Origin: a virus
IMG/VR virus record: IMGVR_UViG_3300020171_000985
Location: 1-24,915 of that record
Direction: 5' to 3' (one strand)
DNA length: 24,915 nucleotides
In this document: positions 14,327 to 22,886 of the stretch, in pieces
How the letters are laid out: each line of letters begins with the position of its first letter
Numbering within the stretch: position 1 is the first letter of the stretch
Made by a program: the position numbers and the translations under genes
Notes under the pieces: model-generated
What the model was told of the DNA's origin: nothing
Seen by the model: only the letters and a program-made list of their open reading frames with translations
The model's database searches: none

Positions 14327-15538
14327 GTGAGAATACTTTTCTTCGCTAAAGATGCCCCGTTCGTAAACTCAGGTTACGGCAAATGTTGCCGTGAAATCTG
14401 TACAAGACTAAGCCGACTGGGCCACGACGTCGCGGTTTTCGCGACAGTAGGGAACCGGTCGGCTTACTTTTTTGAGTGGCAGGGATTAAAAATATATCCT
14501 GGTTTCGAAGATCTCTTCGGTGAAGATATCATATATGATCATTACCTGGATTGGAAAGCGGATATCTTAATTACGCAATTAGATATCTGGCCGATGAAAA
14601 AGATACACGAATTATGCCGTACCGGATTAATCAACTGGTTGCCTTATGCGCCGATAGATTCGATGCCTCCCTGTCTTGACATTACTGAACGTCTGCGATA
14701 TGCAACTCACGTAATTACAATGTGCAACTGGGGAAAAGAGCTGCTCGAAAAACAAGGAATCGAAGCTACATGTATACATCATGGAATTGATACCAAAATT
14801 TTCAGAATCATTAATGAAACAAAAGAGAAACTAAAACAGGAACTCGGGTTCTCAAAAGAATGTTTCTTAGTAGGAATGGTGCAAGCTAACCAGTTCACTC
14901 GTAAAGCAATCGAAGAACAGCTGAGAGGAGTAGCAATATTTAAAGAAAGACATCCGCAGATAGATATTAAGGTATACTTCCACACTCAAGCTAACCGCGC
15001 AGACTCATTCCATTTACCGTCATTAGTACAAATTGTAGGATTAAAAGACCATGTAAAATTTCCAAATGAATACCTGACAATAAAAGGATTTACTGAAGAA
15101 CATATGTCAAGGATATACAATGCCTTCGACGTCCTATTATCAGCAACGAACGGCGAAGGGTTTGGGTTGCCAGTAATTGAAGCTCAGGGCTGCGGTATTC
15201 CCGTAGTAGCAACTGACTGTATGTCTTTTCCTGAGCTTGTCCTGGTAGGAGGGTTGTGTAAAGTAAAAACCTGGTTTACTACGCCGTCATTACAAATAAA
15301 GGCTATACCGGATGAACAGGATATTGCAGAGAAACTATGGACAATATATAATTTAGAATATAATAAACGAGAATTACAAGACATGGCTCATTATCTCTGG
15401 AGCTGGGATTCGAAGATTATCCAGGAATGGATGCGGATCCTGGATCAGATAAGATTAAAAATAGAAAAACGGTGCCTCGCAGTACCTCAGGTGTCTAAGA
15501 AAACAAAAGAAATGGAGAAGAACATTTGCGTATATTAA
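14327..15538 (+). CDS. GT4-type glycosyltransferase, first gene of glycan cassette
   Basis: A 403-residue retaining GT4-like enzyme transferring a sugar from an activated donor. The GTG at 14327 gives the typical N-terminus MRILFFAKDAPF with NSGYGKCCREI. The C-terminal donor-binding domain has NGEGFGLPVIEAQGCGIPVV at about 275-294; the two Glu of the EGFGLPVIE motif bind the donor and act in catalysis. HHGID at 151-155 joins the two domains. The protein matches family length. A stable hairpin followed by six T lies within codons 28-49. The ribosome binding site is weak (GAGG close to GTG). It overlaps the next gene by 13 bases. The acceptor is unknown. Confidence 0.85.
   Translation: MRILFFAKDAPFVNSGYGKCCREICTRLSRLGHDVAVFATVGNRSAYFFEWQGLKIYPGFEDLFGEDIIYDHYLDWKADILITQLDIWPMKKIHELCRTGLINWLPYAPIDSMPPCLDITERLRYATHVITMCNWGKELLEKQGIEATCIHHGIDTKIFRIINETKEKLKQELGFSKECFLVGMVQANQFTRKAIEEQLRGVAIFKERHPQIDIKVYFHTQANRADSFHLPSLVQIVGLKDHVKFPNEYLTIKGFTEEHMSRIYNAFDVLLSATNGEGFGLPVIEAQGCGIPVVATDCMSFPELVLVGGLCKVKTWFTTPSLQIKAIPDEQDIAEKLWTIYNLEYNKRELQDMAHYLWSWDSKIIQEWMRILDQIRLKIEKRCLAVPQVSKKTKEMEKNICVY
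14409..14473 (+). terminator. Terminator-like hairpin inside the first glycosyltransferase gene
   Basis: A 12-bp stem (14409-14420 with 14455-14466, one G-U pair) encloses a second 6-bp stem (14429-14434 with 14440-14445) with a 5-base loop. A C and six T (14467-14473) follow at once. This is the layout of an intrinsic terminator, although the large internal loop is unusual. It is within coding sequence, so it might act as an attenuator for the cassette. Confidence 0.45.
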
Positions 15539-16464
15539 TTACAGGAATTACTGGCTTCGTAGGCTCACATTTAGCTGAGTATATGCTCAAACTAGGACAC
15601 GAAGTATTCGGAGCTGCACGGCCGCGAAGCAGTTTAGATAACTTAAGATTGTGTAAAAAAAGTATAACGATACTAGACTGCAATGTTTTAGATTACATAT
15701 CTGTATATCGAATAATTAAAGAAATAAATCCGGATATAATATTCCATCTAGCTGCGCAGTCGTTCGTTCCAACAAGCTGGAATTCTCCACAAGATACCTT
15801 CACTACTAATGTCATCGGGACGCTCAACGTCTTAGAAAGCGTGAAAGCGTTAAGACTAAATTGCATAATCCACGTAGCCGGTACCAGCGAAGAGTATGGT
15901 TTCGTAAAACCTGATGAAATACCGATAAAAGAAACCAATTTTCTAAAACCGATGTCTCCGTATGGAGTAAGCAAAGTCGCAGCTGACTTACTGGCGCAGC
16001 AATACAATTATTCTTACGGGCTTCATACAATCGTAACCCGGGCATTTAATCACGAAGGCCCGCGGAGAGGACGACAATATGTAATTAGTAACTTTATAAT
16101 TCAAGCATTACAGTCGGATATTATAAATACAGGAAACACAGAAACAATCCGCGATTTCACTGATGTCCGAGATATGGTTAAAGCATATTGGTTAGCTATA
16201 CGCGACTGCGAAGCAGGACAAGTGTATAACATCTGTTCAGAAAAAGGTGTTAAAATAAACGATTTAATTCCCATGATAGGAAGCATCTTAAAAAAAGAAC
16301 TAAAAGTAATAAGAGACAATTCGTTATTTCGGCCAAGCGATGTGCCGATCCTAATCGGTGATTGCACTAAATTTAAAAAAGAAACCGGGTGGCAACCAGC
16401 GATACCGTTAGAAACAACTATCAGAGACATGGTAGAATACTGGAAAGGAGAATTAGGAAAATGA
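15526..16464 (+). CDS. SDR nucleotide-sugar enzyme, GDP-mannose dehydratase/reductase-like
   Basis: A 312-residue extended short-chain dehydrogenase. The TTG at 15526, with GGAG 8 bases upstream, gives MRILITGITGFVGSHL with the NAD(P)-binding GxxGxxG at 7-13. The active site is present: T120/S121 in GTSEEYG and YxxxK at Y146/K150. RAFNHEGPRRG, then IRDFTDVRDMVKAYWLA are typical of GDP-mannose 4,6-dehydratase and of GDP-6-deoxy-hexulose reductase. GFVGSHL fits the reductase better than the dehydratase (usually GQDGSYL). It would provide an activated deoxysugar for the cassette. No second enzyme for the pathway is present, so the host must supply its substrate. Confidence 0.82.
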   Translation: MRILITGITGFVGSHLAEYMLKLGHEVFGAARPRSSLDNLRLCKKSITILDCNVLDYISVYRIIKEINPDIIFHLAAQSFVPTSWNSPQDTFTTNVIGTLNVLESVKALRLNCIIHVAGTSEEYGFVKPDEIPIKETNFLKPMSPYGVSKVAADLLAQQYNYSYGLHTIVTRAFNHEGPRRGRQYVISNFIIQALQSDIINTGNTETIRDFTDVRDMVKAYWLAIRDCEAGQVYNICSEKGVKINDLIPMIGSILKKELKVIRDNSLFRPSDVPILIGDCTKFKKETGWQPAIPLETTIRDMVEYWKGELGK

Positions 16465-17330
16465 GGATAGCATTTTTACAAGACTACGACGTCTTTTCGT
16501 ACCCTGGTGGCGCAGAAATGAATGATGCTGCGCATTTCAGAGAAGGGCTTAAACGCGGGCATGATTTGTTTTTAGTCAACCCGCAGACGCCATACTCACA
16601 GCCGGAGGCGTTGATAGTATCAAATTGTGTATCATTTGATAAGAAACGTTTGTCGGATATGGTAAACTCAGCACCAACTGTATTTTTCTTTCACGACTAC
16701 ATTTTCTGCAAGTATAGATTATTCTATCCGATGCTCGAGCATTGCGGGACGTGTGAAAGTTCAAAATGGTGGCTTGAACTATTTATGAAAGCAAAATTAT
16801 TAATATGGCTATCTCCGCTGCACAGAAACGCAGCGCTCGTAGCATTACCGGAATTAGCGGAAAAGAAATACGTGTTGATACCGTCTGCGATAAACCCTGA
16901 AAAGTTTTTAGGGAAAGACGTCAACCCGCGCCAAGAAGCGTATCTATCCGTAAACTCGTTATTCCCATTCAAAGGAAGAGACAACTTAATTACTTACGCA
17001 ACATTGCATCCTGATATATTATTCCATGTAGTCAGCCCTGAACCTGAACCTGAATTACCCGGGAATATGCTCGTACTTCCTCCGCAGACGTATGACCAGA
17101 TGCATAAAGTTTATCGCATGTATAAATATTATATAGAACTCCCGTCGACTCCGCAGCCATTTAACAGAACCGTTACGGAAGCGAAATTGTCCGGTTGCAA
17201 AGTAATCACTAATCAACTGATGGGCGCGGCCAGCTGGCCGTGGTTCAAAGAAAGCCCAGAAGTCATAGCGGACGAGTTGCGTAAAGCTACTACGCAATTC
17301 TGGGATGCTGTGGAGGAGGCGTTAAAATGA
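16461..17330 (+). CDS. Glycosyltransferase, GT4-like, short
   Basis: 289 residues from the ATG at 16461, which overlaps the SDR stop by ATGA; an upstream ATG at 16389 would overlap by 76 bases and give a non-family N-terminus. The start MRIAFLQDYDVFSYPGGAE is a GT4-type acceptor-domain opening (GGAE loop). The donor domain has VNSLFPFKGRDNL and, near the end, PFNRTVTEAKLSGCKVITN, equivalent to the ExxxE-containing motif. The usual EGFGLP is replaced by a weaker version. A HCGTC motif in the first domain is unusual. It is in one operon with its neighbours; donor and acceptor are unknown. Confidence 0.8.
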   Translation: MRIAFLQDYDVFSYPGGAEMNDAAHFREGLKRGHDLFLVNPQTPYSQPEALIVSNCVSFDKKRLSDMVNSAPTVFFFHDYIFCKYRLFYPMLEHCGTCESSKWWLELFMKAKLLIWLSPLHRNAALVALPELAEKKYVLIPSAINPEKFLGKDVNPRQEAYLSVNSLFPFKGRDNLITYATLHPDILFHVVSPEPEPELPGNMLVLPPQTYDQMHKVYRMYKYYIELPSTPQPFNRTVTEAKLSGCKVITNQLMGAASWPWFKESPEVIADELRKATTQFWDAVEEALK

Positions 17331-18322
17331 GAATCCTCGTTGTCTCGCATAGTTGTTGTCATCCCAGGCAGCAATGGTTTTTCCGCAAGCTCGGCAGCAT
17401 CGCTGGGCATTGCACCATCGTAGGCCCGAATAAATGGGGAAACTTGTATCTTAAAGATATGGCTATCAAAACTTTTTCAACTATCGGTCTACCAGTAGTC
17501 AGAGAAGGAGACATTTTTAATTATTTTCTCAACGGAATTGAAGAAGTAATCGATGAAATCAAACCAGATATAATTTATTGTCAGGCAGAACTAAGAGCTT
17601 TTCAGACATTAGTTACATTAAGCGCAGCAACAGACAGAGATATTCCTTTTATTGTATTCATATGGGAGAATATTTTTCCGCCTAAATCAGATGCAGAATT
17701 TGTAATATTACATAAAGCAAAACAAATCATTTGCGGAAACTTAGAAGCGAAATCGCTTATCCCCAAGAAACATCAAGAGAAATGTAGAATTATTCCGCAA
17801 GTAGGAATTGAATTAGACTACTTCAAACCTTTTTATAATATAGAGAAGAAATACGATGTGGTTTTCTGCGGCCGGCCTGTAGCTGAGAAAGGAATCGAAA
17901 TTATAAAACAAGGATGCGAAGAACTTAATTGCTCGTTAAAAATCATCCAGGGTATAGAATATGAAAAAATCCCTAAGCTGCTTTGCGAAGGAAGAATATT
18001 TGCATCGTTGCCAATCACCACTCCGACATGGAAAGAACAAAGCGGATCCTATGCTAACTTAGAAGCGATGGCATGTGGCCTACCAGTCATCACTACGCGT
18101 TGCGGCGCAATATTAGAATACTTAGGAATCGGAACAGCTGCGCATTGCGACGAAAACAATTTAGAATCATTTATAACCGTATTGAAAAGCATTGTCTTTG
18201 ATAAAGAACTTAGAAATCAAATGATTGATCTTGGATTTATAAAAGCAAAAGAATACTCAAACGAAATCATAGCAACAAAACTATTGGAGGCACTGAAAGA
18301 ATGTATATTGGAGACAAAATAA
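17327..18322 (+). CDS. Glycosyltransferase, GT4 family
   Basis: A 331-residue protein starting by ATGA overlap with the previous gene, with GGAGGAGG upstream. The N-terminus MRILVVSHSCCHPRQQ leads the acceptor domain, which has EEVIDEIKPDIIYCQAEL. The donor domain has VVFCGRPVAEKGIEIIK (the GR-x-x-x-EKG element) and NLEAMACGLPVITTRCG, the classical GT4 donor-binding motif. The C-terminal helix pair (ELRNQMIDLGFIKAKEYS) matches the closing helices of this family. It is full length with no break. It probably extends the glycan after the first glycosyltransferase. Confidence 0.85.
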   Translation: MRILVVSHSCCHPRQQWFFRKLGSIAGHCTIVGPNKWGNLYLKDMAIKTFSTIGLPVVREGDIFNYFLNGIEEVIDEIKPDIIYCQAELRAFQTLVTLSAATDRDIPFIVFIWENIFPPKSDAEFVILHKAKQIICGNLEAKSLIPKKHQEKCRIIPQVGIELDYFKPFYNIEKKYDVVFCGRPVAEKGIEIIKQGCEELNCSLKIIQGIEYEKIPKLLCEGRIFASLPITTPTWKEQSGSYANLEAMACGLPVITTRCGAILEYLGIGTAAHCDENNLESFITVLKSIVFDKELRNQMIDLGFIKAKEYSNEIIATKLLEALKECILETK

Positions 18323-18915
18323 GAATGAAGTATGTAGAAAAAAATATGCCTTTTGCTACAAGTCCAAACCGCTTTTGTCTTGATGTTGGATGTGGAGATA
18401 GGATTTATTGGGATACTATTTTAGCGCATAAATATCATTATCAAGGAATTGATCTTCTTCCGATAGAAAATTCGGTGATGCAAATAGATTTAGATAAATC
18501 TGTAGATCGGGAAAAAATAAAAAGCAAATATTCTTTGATTCTGTGCGTTGATGTATTAGAACATCTTGAGCATCCTTCTGATGTTCTGAGTTACTTAATC
18601 ACTCTAATAGAAGATCAAGGAAAATTAATTATCCATGTACCGAATAGAAACCAAACTCATGTAATGATTGAACCAGAAAAAAATGCAGGACATATTGTCG
18701 AAGGATTCAATCCCTGGGATATAAAAGAATTCTTTGAAAAGAATCTTAAAAATTCTAAAATAGAATATACGTTTGACTGGAGTGAAGCTATCGCGTGGGA
18801 CCTTGATTATATTTTAAGAAATAATATAGATCTCAACGAACCTATGCGTAAATTGCTAAACTTTGATACTGAAAAATTTATACCATACGGAATACTAGCT
18901 GTAGGAGATAAATGA
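18301..18915 (+). CDS. SAM-dependent methyltransferase, class I
   Basis: A 204-residue protein. Motif I for S-adenosylmethionine is CLDVGCGD, followed by GIDLLPIE as the acidic loop. SLILCVDVLEHLEHPSDVL and GKLIIHVPNRNQ match the UbiE/Methyltransf_11 type. It overlaps the previous gene by 22 bases; GGAGG lies 10 bases before the ATG. In glycan operons such enzymes methylate sugar hydroxyls, often capping the chain. That target is inferred from context; protein or small-molecule targets cannot be excluded. Confidence 0.82.
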   Translation: MYIGDKIRMKYVEKNMPFATSPNRFCLDVGCGDRIYWDTILAHKYHYQGIDLLPIENSVMQIDLDKSVDREKIKSKYSLILCVDVLEHLEHPSDVLSYLITLIEDQGKLIIHVPNRNQTHVMIEPEKNAGHIVEGFNPWDIKEFFEKNLKNSKIEYTFDWSEAIAWDLDYILRNNIDLNEPMRKLLNFDTEKFIPYGILAVGDK

Positions 18916-20516
18916 AAATACCTAACTTGCGCGAAATGCTTTGGTTCTCGCCGCCTGATATGGGCGGAGAAAACATATCGTCGATAATGCGTAGGTACAT
19001 AGAATACAATGGATGGAGAAAAGGAAATAATCCTGCCATAATATATTGCGGATCTGAAAGCCAATTAGAAAACGGAATGAAAGCAAAACTTGAAAATCCG
19101 AATGTACCATTCATCATGAATTTCTGGGGATGGTTGCCTGAACGGTTTATCGATATTCAATGGAGAAATCACTATCTAGCGAAAATTAAGATAATCGAAG
19201 AATACGTTGACATCATCACGGTCCCTAGCGAAATCGCACTCGAGCAACTCCTGATGTGCGGAGTAACAAAAAAGATAGAAATTTATCCTCCCGGAGTAGA
19301 TACTATAAAATTGCTTCTTGCGAAAAATGGATCCAGAAAATATCTTAAAACTCTGCCATTCGTTCTCTCAATCGGGCGCCATGTCCCTCATAAAAGTTTT
19401 CAGAGTGTAATCGAAGCGCTTAAAGAAACTAGTATTCAATATATTATTATAGGAAACGGAGAATATAAAGAAAAGTTGCTGGAATTCGCTAAAGAACGTA
19501 ACGTTCTTTTAGAGATAGTTGAAGACGCCAATGATGGAGATAAAGGAGAAATGATTTCATTAGCGAAAGTAGTTGTTGTGCCGTCAAGATACGAAGGGTT
19601 TGGTTTACCAATCGTCGAAGCAGCTACGATAAGTACTCCTGTTCTCGCTTCGCCTCTTCCAGTTTTTAAATATTTGTTCGGAGAAAACGTAGAATACTTC
19701 GAAGACATCGCTGACTTGAAAAGTAAAATAGAAAAAATCATAAATGATGAATCGTATAGAAGAAAAGTAATATTCAAAGAGGCGATACTCGGACTCAGGT
19801 ATTCTGCGATAAACCAGAGCATTCATTTAAACGATCTGTTCGTTGAAACAATAGCAAATCATTTGAAGGCAGAAATGAAAAAAGAATGCGCAAAAGGAAT
19901 AAATACGTTAGCCGATGCATACAACCTCGACGCTTTAATAGACGCTGAATATTTTAAATATCGGTTAAATCCGGGGACTACGCTATTCCACTTTAGAGTA
20001 ATTCCGTTATTACAAAACCTAACCGGTAAAACAGTATTGGATGTCGGCAGTTCTACTGGAATTTTTGCTCTGTTCATGGCTAAGGAAGGATACGATGTAA
20101 CTTGTATTGATATAGCAGAAGAATACCTTAAATTAGTAGTTGCATTGGCGGAAAAAAACGGAGTCTCTCAGAAAGTAAAAACAAAAATATGCGATGCGAC
20201 AAACCTTGAAACGGAGTTCCAAGAAAATTCATTCGACAATGTCTGGGCTGGAGAGATAATTGAACATTTCGAAGATTCTAAACTACTGATAAGACAACTT
20301 ATGAGAGTCTTAAAACCATCAGGAAGATTCTTGCTTACTGTTCCATACCAGAATGCTTGTGAAGATCCATTCCATTTAAAGACATTTGAAACAGAAGAAG
20401 ACATTAAAAAGATATTCCAGGAATTTCCGAACTTCGAAGTCAAAGAAGTAAAAAAAATCGGGAGTCCTGGAGGGAACTACAACAACTGGTTCGCATGGGG
20501 AATAAAGAATATTTAA
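18912..20516 (+). CDS. Bifunctional glycosyltransferase-methyltransferase fusion
   Basis: A 534-residue fusion. Residues 1 to about 325 are GT4-like: PGVDT near the domain junction, LSIGRHVPHKSFQSVIEAL, then RYEGFGLPIVEAATISTPVL near 225-245 with the catalytic EGFGLP motif. Residues from about 330 are a class I methyltransferase: VLDVGSSTGIFALFMA near 375, CIDIAEEY, then NSFDNVWAGEIIEHF and SGRFLLTVPYQNA. A short linker separates the two. It starts by ATGA overlap and is continuous without frameshift. Fusion suggests sugar transfer and methylation at one glycan end, perhaps a capping step. Confidence 0.84.
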   Translation: MKIPNLREMLWFSPPDMGGENISSIMRRYIEYNGWRKGNNPAIIYCGSESQLENGMKAKLENPNVPFIMNFWGWLPERFIDIQWRNHYLAKIKIIEEYVDIITVPSEIALEQLLMCGVTKKIEIYPPGVDTIKLLLAKNGSRKYLKTLPFVLSIGRHVPHKSFQSVIEALKETSIQYIIIGNGEYKEKLLEFAKERNVLLEIVEDANDGDKGEMISLAKVVVVPSRYEGFGLPIVEAATISTPVLASPLPVFKYLFGENVEYFEDIADLKSKIEKIINDESYRRKVIFKEAILGLRYSAINQSIHLNDLFVETIANHLKAEMKKECAKGINTLADAYNLDALIDAEYFKYRLNPGTTLFHFRVIPLLQNLTGKTVLDVGSSTGIFALFMAKEGYDVTCIDIAEEYLKLVVALAEKNGVSQKVKTKICDATNLETEFQENSFDNVWAGEIIEHFEDSKLLIRQLMRVLKPSGRFLLTVPYQNACEDPFHLKTFETEEDIKKIFQEFPNFEVKEVKKIGSPGGNYNNWFAWGIKNI

Positions 20517-21085
20517 TAGTCTGCACAGATGATATACGGCCAAGCACAATAAAAAAGTATTGGCAATACTGGGAATTACTAAGAAATCTTTATCCAGAGT
20601 TAAAACTTAATGCATTCGTAGTACCTTACTGGTTTGAAGAAAGCGCAGAACATATCCATAATAAAGAATTTATCGACTGGTATGAATCAGTAAAAGGTTG
20701 GGTCCAATTACATCTGCATGGTTTTGCGCATACATTTCCTCCGGAATGTACTCTAGAAAAAGAAGAACAGGAAAAACTAATAGAAAAAGGAAGTCAACTA
20801 TTGAAAAAAATATGCAAACAGGACTTTGGATATAAAGCACCCGGGTATCATTATATTGGAGCCACACTCGATGTCCTGAAGAAGTACCATATAAAATTTT
20901 TGTGTAATGAAAAAGAAATAATCTGGTTAAACGATGTCGAACCCAAGAGAGAACTTTCTTTAATAACATTAGTACAAACTCATACTAATGGAATATCGGC
21001 TGACTGTATTCATTTTATCTATGACGATCTCTCTGAATTTTTTAAAAACAAAGAATTTTTATTTCTAAACGATTTAATAACATGA
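20495..21085 (+). CDS. Polysaccharide deacetylase-like (NodB-fold) protein
   Basis: A 196-residue protein. TDDIRP at 11-16 corresponds to the TFDD metal/catalytic motif with D12 and D13. HLHGFAH at 73-79 has the HxxxH metal pair H75/H79. YKAPGY at 113-118 is the RxP-type motif. HTNG near 161 may supply the late catalytic His. It is shorter than many carbohydrate esterase 4 members and lacks a signal peptide, so it acts in the cytoplasm. It overlaps the previous gene by 22 bases. The probable role is removal of an N-acetyl group from a sugar of the cassette product; the substrate is unknown. Confidence 0.75.
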   Translation: MGNKEYLIVCTDDIRPSTIKKYWQYWELLRNLYPELKLNAFVVPYWFEESAEHIHNKEFIDWYESVKGWVQLHLHGFAHTFPPECTLEKEEQEKLIEKGSQLLKKICKQDFGYKAPGYHYIGATLDVLKKYHIKFLCNEKEIIWLNDVEPKRELSLITLVQTHTNGISADCIHFIYDDLSEFFKNKEFLFLNDLIT

Positions 21086-22017
21086 AAATATTATTTATAG
21101 CACCCTTGGAAAACCCCGAATCAACTGCCTGGCTAATCTTGAAAGCTATGAGGAATTTAGGATTAGAAGTCGAAGCAATATCTTATCGAGAATATGAGAT
21201 AGATTCGATGAACGCTGGGATATTTGATATGGTAGAAAACTACAGTTGGGATGATGTAATATTTGTTGTTAAAGGAGAAAGTATTTATCCTGAAATTCTA
21301 AGAAAAACGAAAGCCAGGAAAATTCTGTGGCATTTTGATTTTGACAGCCATACTTTAACTAAAGATTTAATAGATAAATGTTCTGTTTACAATAAAGTTT
21401 TATTAACATGTTATCCCTGGGTAGAACAATTACGCGAACTTGGCATCAACGCATTCTTTATGCCCCAAGCCACGGATCCATCGGTATATCACCCGACAAT
21501 TTTTGAACCTAAATATGCCTGTGATGTAGCGTTCATAGGATCATGGAAGCCTGGCCGCGAAGAAATATTGCTGGAATTAAAAAAAGATTTTGATTTGAAA
21601 GTTTTTGGGAACGGTTGGGATACACGATTTATGCCAGGGTACCCAGTATACTTAGATGAATTTAATAAAGTATGCAGTTCTGCGAAAGTTATTTTGAACA
21701 TTACGCCATCAAACGAATGGCCAATCTATGAAAAAACTTTCTCGCAACGAATATATATGGTAATGGCAGCTGGAGGATATCTGGTCACAGATAGAATTCC
21801 AGGTTTACCACTGAAATGGCTAGGCGTTTACGAAAACCTAGATGAACTAAAAGAAATAATTAGATCCGCAATTGAAGATAAGAATATAAGAAAACATATT
21901 TGCCAAAGTGCAAGAACAGAAATTCTTCAAAAACATACATATTACCATAGAGTAAAGGAGATAATGACATGCCACCTAAAATCGTTGCCGTATGCCCGGA
22001 AGAATACCCAGGTGTAA
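21082..22017 (+). CDS. CgeB-like glycosyltransferase
   Basis: A 311-residue protein starting by ATGA overlap. The acceptor domain has ILWHFDFDSH and VLLTCYPWVEQLRELG. PQATDPSVYHP and then VAFIGSWKPGREEILLEL plus VFGNGWD are hallmarks of the CgeB/DUF3880-type glycosyltransferases. The end contains FSQRIYMVMAAGGYLVTDRIPGL, the donor-side motif (R-x-Y/F-E-x-x-A-x-G in the family). Its 3' end overlaps the next gene by 49 bases. Members act in spore-coat, flagellin or surface glycosylation. The acceptor is unknown. Confidence 0.82.
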   Translation: MKILFIAPLENPESTAWLILKAMRNLGLEVEAISYREYEIDSMNAGIFDMVENYSWDDVIFVVKGESIYPEILRKTKARKILWHFDFDSHTLTKDLIDKCSVYNKVLLTCYPWVEQLRELGINAFFMPQATDPSVYHPTIFEPKYACDVAFIGSWKPGREEILLELKKDFDLKVFGNGWDTRFMPGYPVYLDEFNKVCSSAKVILNITPSNEWPIYEKTFSQRIYMVMAAGGYLVTDRIPGLPLKWLGVYENLDELKEIIRSAIEDKNIRKHICQSARTEILQKHTYYHRVKEIMTCHLKSLPYARKNTQV

Positions 22018-22871
22018 GTGCTGTATTTAAACACGGAGAAAAACTAGGACTTTGGGAATATCATAACGTAAGACAAGTACTGCCGGAGAACGACCTAGTA
22101 ATTCTGGGCGCCTGGCATTACTACTATAAAAACTATTTAGAAAAAAACCGGTGCATTGTATACTTAACATCCACTTTCGGACAAATGGAGTTTTCTTATC
22201 AAGGAATAGAAATAGATAATCTCGGAGAAATAGAAAGACTTTTAAAAGAAGGTAAAATTAAAGCAATCCTAGCCGGTTGGCCTGACGTAGCAGAATATTT
22301 TCAATCTAAAAAAGCTTTCTACTGTCCATATCCATTTTCTGAAGAATATATCCTAAAACAAACAAAACAAGAAACTAAAGAATATGAGTCAATAGGAATC
22401 TTCTTGCCAAACTCAGCGCGTAAGAACACGTTCAATCAAATATTAGCTGCAATAAACTCAAAAATGAAGGTCTATACCAATCTTCCATATGATTGTCCCG
22501 GGATAAAGACGGTCGGATGGCTTCCGGACCCAGAATATTATAGTCTGATAAGCAAACTGGCGATTACGCTTCACTGTACATTCACAGAATCGTTCTCCTA
22601 CGCCGCTGCGGAAAGTGTAATCTTAGGAACGATTCCAATTGTTTCACCTCAGATTGCTGCGAACCTTTCTTTGACGAATGACGTGATCTGCTGGCAATGC
22701 GATTCTGTAAAGAGTATCTTGGAAAAGATAGAATGTTTGAAAAATGTTAGCGCAGAAGCGTATCAACAAAAAATTATGATATTAAAAAATTATTTAAAAA
22801 TACGCATTTCTGAAAATTTAGACAAGACGAAAAATGTTCTTGACGAAGTAGTCAAACTAGTAGTTAAATAA
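21969..22871 (+). CDS. Glycosyltransferase-like, last gene of the cassette
   Basis: A 300-residue protein with AAAGGAG 7 bases before its ATG, supporting the start within the preceding gene. The C-terminal half has a GT4-like donor fold: VYTNLPYDCPGIKTVGWLPDPEYYSLISKL, then FTESFSYAAAESVILGTIPIVSPQIA, matching the SFSYAAAE-type motif of Gly-poor family members. The N-terminal half (GAWHYYYKNYLEK, TFGQMEFSYQG) is family-atypical and I see no clear sub-family. It ends the cassette 15 bases before the neck-region genes. Confidence 0.75.
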   Translation: MPPKIVAVCPEEYPGVSAVFKHGEKLGLWEYHNVRQVLPENDLVILGAWHYYYKNYLEKNRCIVYLTSTFGQMEFSYQGIEIDNLGEIERLLKEGKIKAILAGWPDVAEYFQSKKAFYCPYPFSEEYILKQTKQETKEYESIGIFLPNSARKNTFNQILAAINSKMKVYTNLPYDCPGIKTVGWLPDPEYYSLISKLAITLHCTFTESFSYAAAESVILGTIPIVSPQIAANLSLTNDVICWQCDSVKSILEKIECLKNVSAEAYQQKIMILKNYLKIRISENLDKTKNVLDEVVKLVVK

Positions 22872-22886
22872 ACCAAAGGAGGAACC

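Noticed and set aside
16389-16460. Longer start for the second glycosyltransferase at 16389
   Set aside because: The extra 24 residues are not family-like and overlap the SDR gene; the ATGA start at 16461 is typical of this operon.
17227-17240. A 14-base perfect palindrome (CGGCCAGCTGGCCG)
   Set aside because: It lies within a glycosyltransferase coding region, has no loop or T-run, and can be explained by codon choice.
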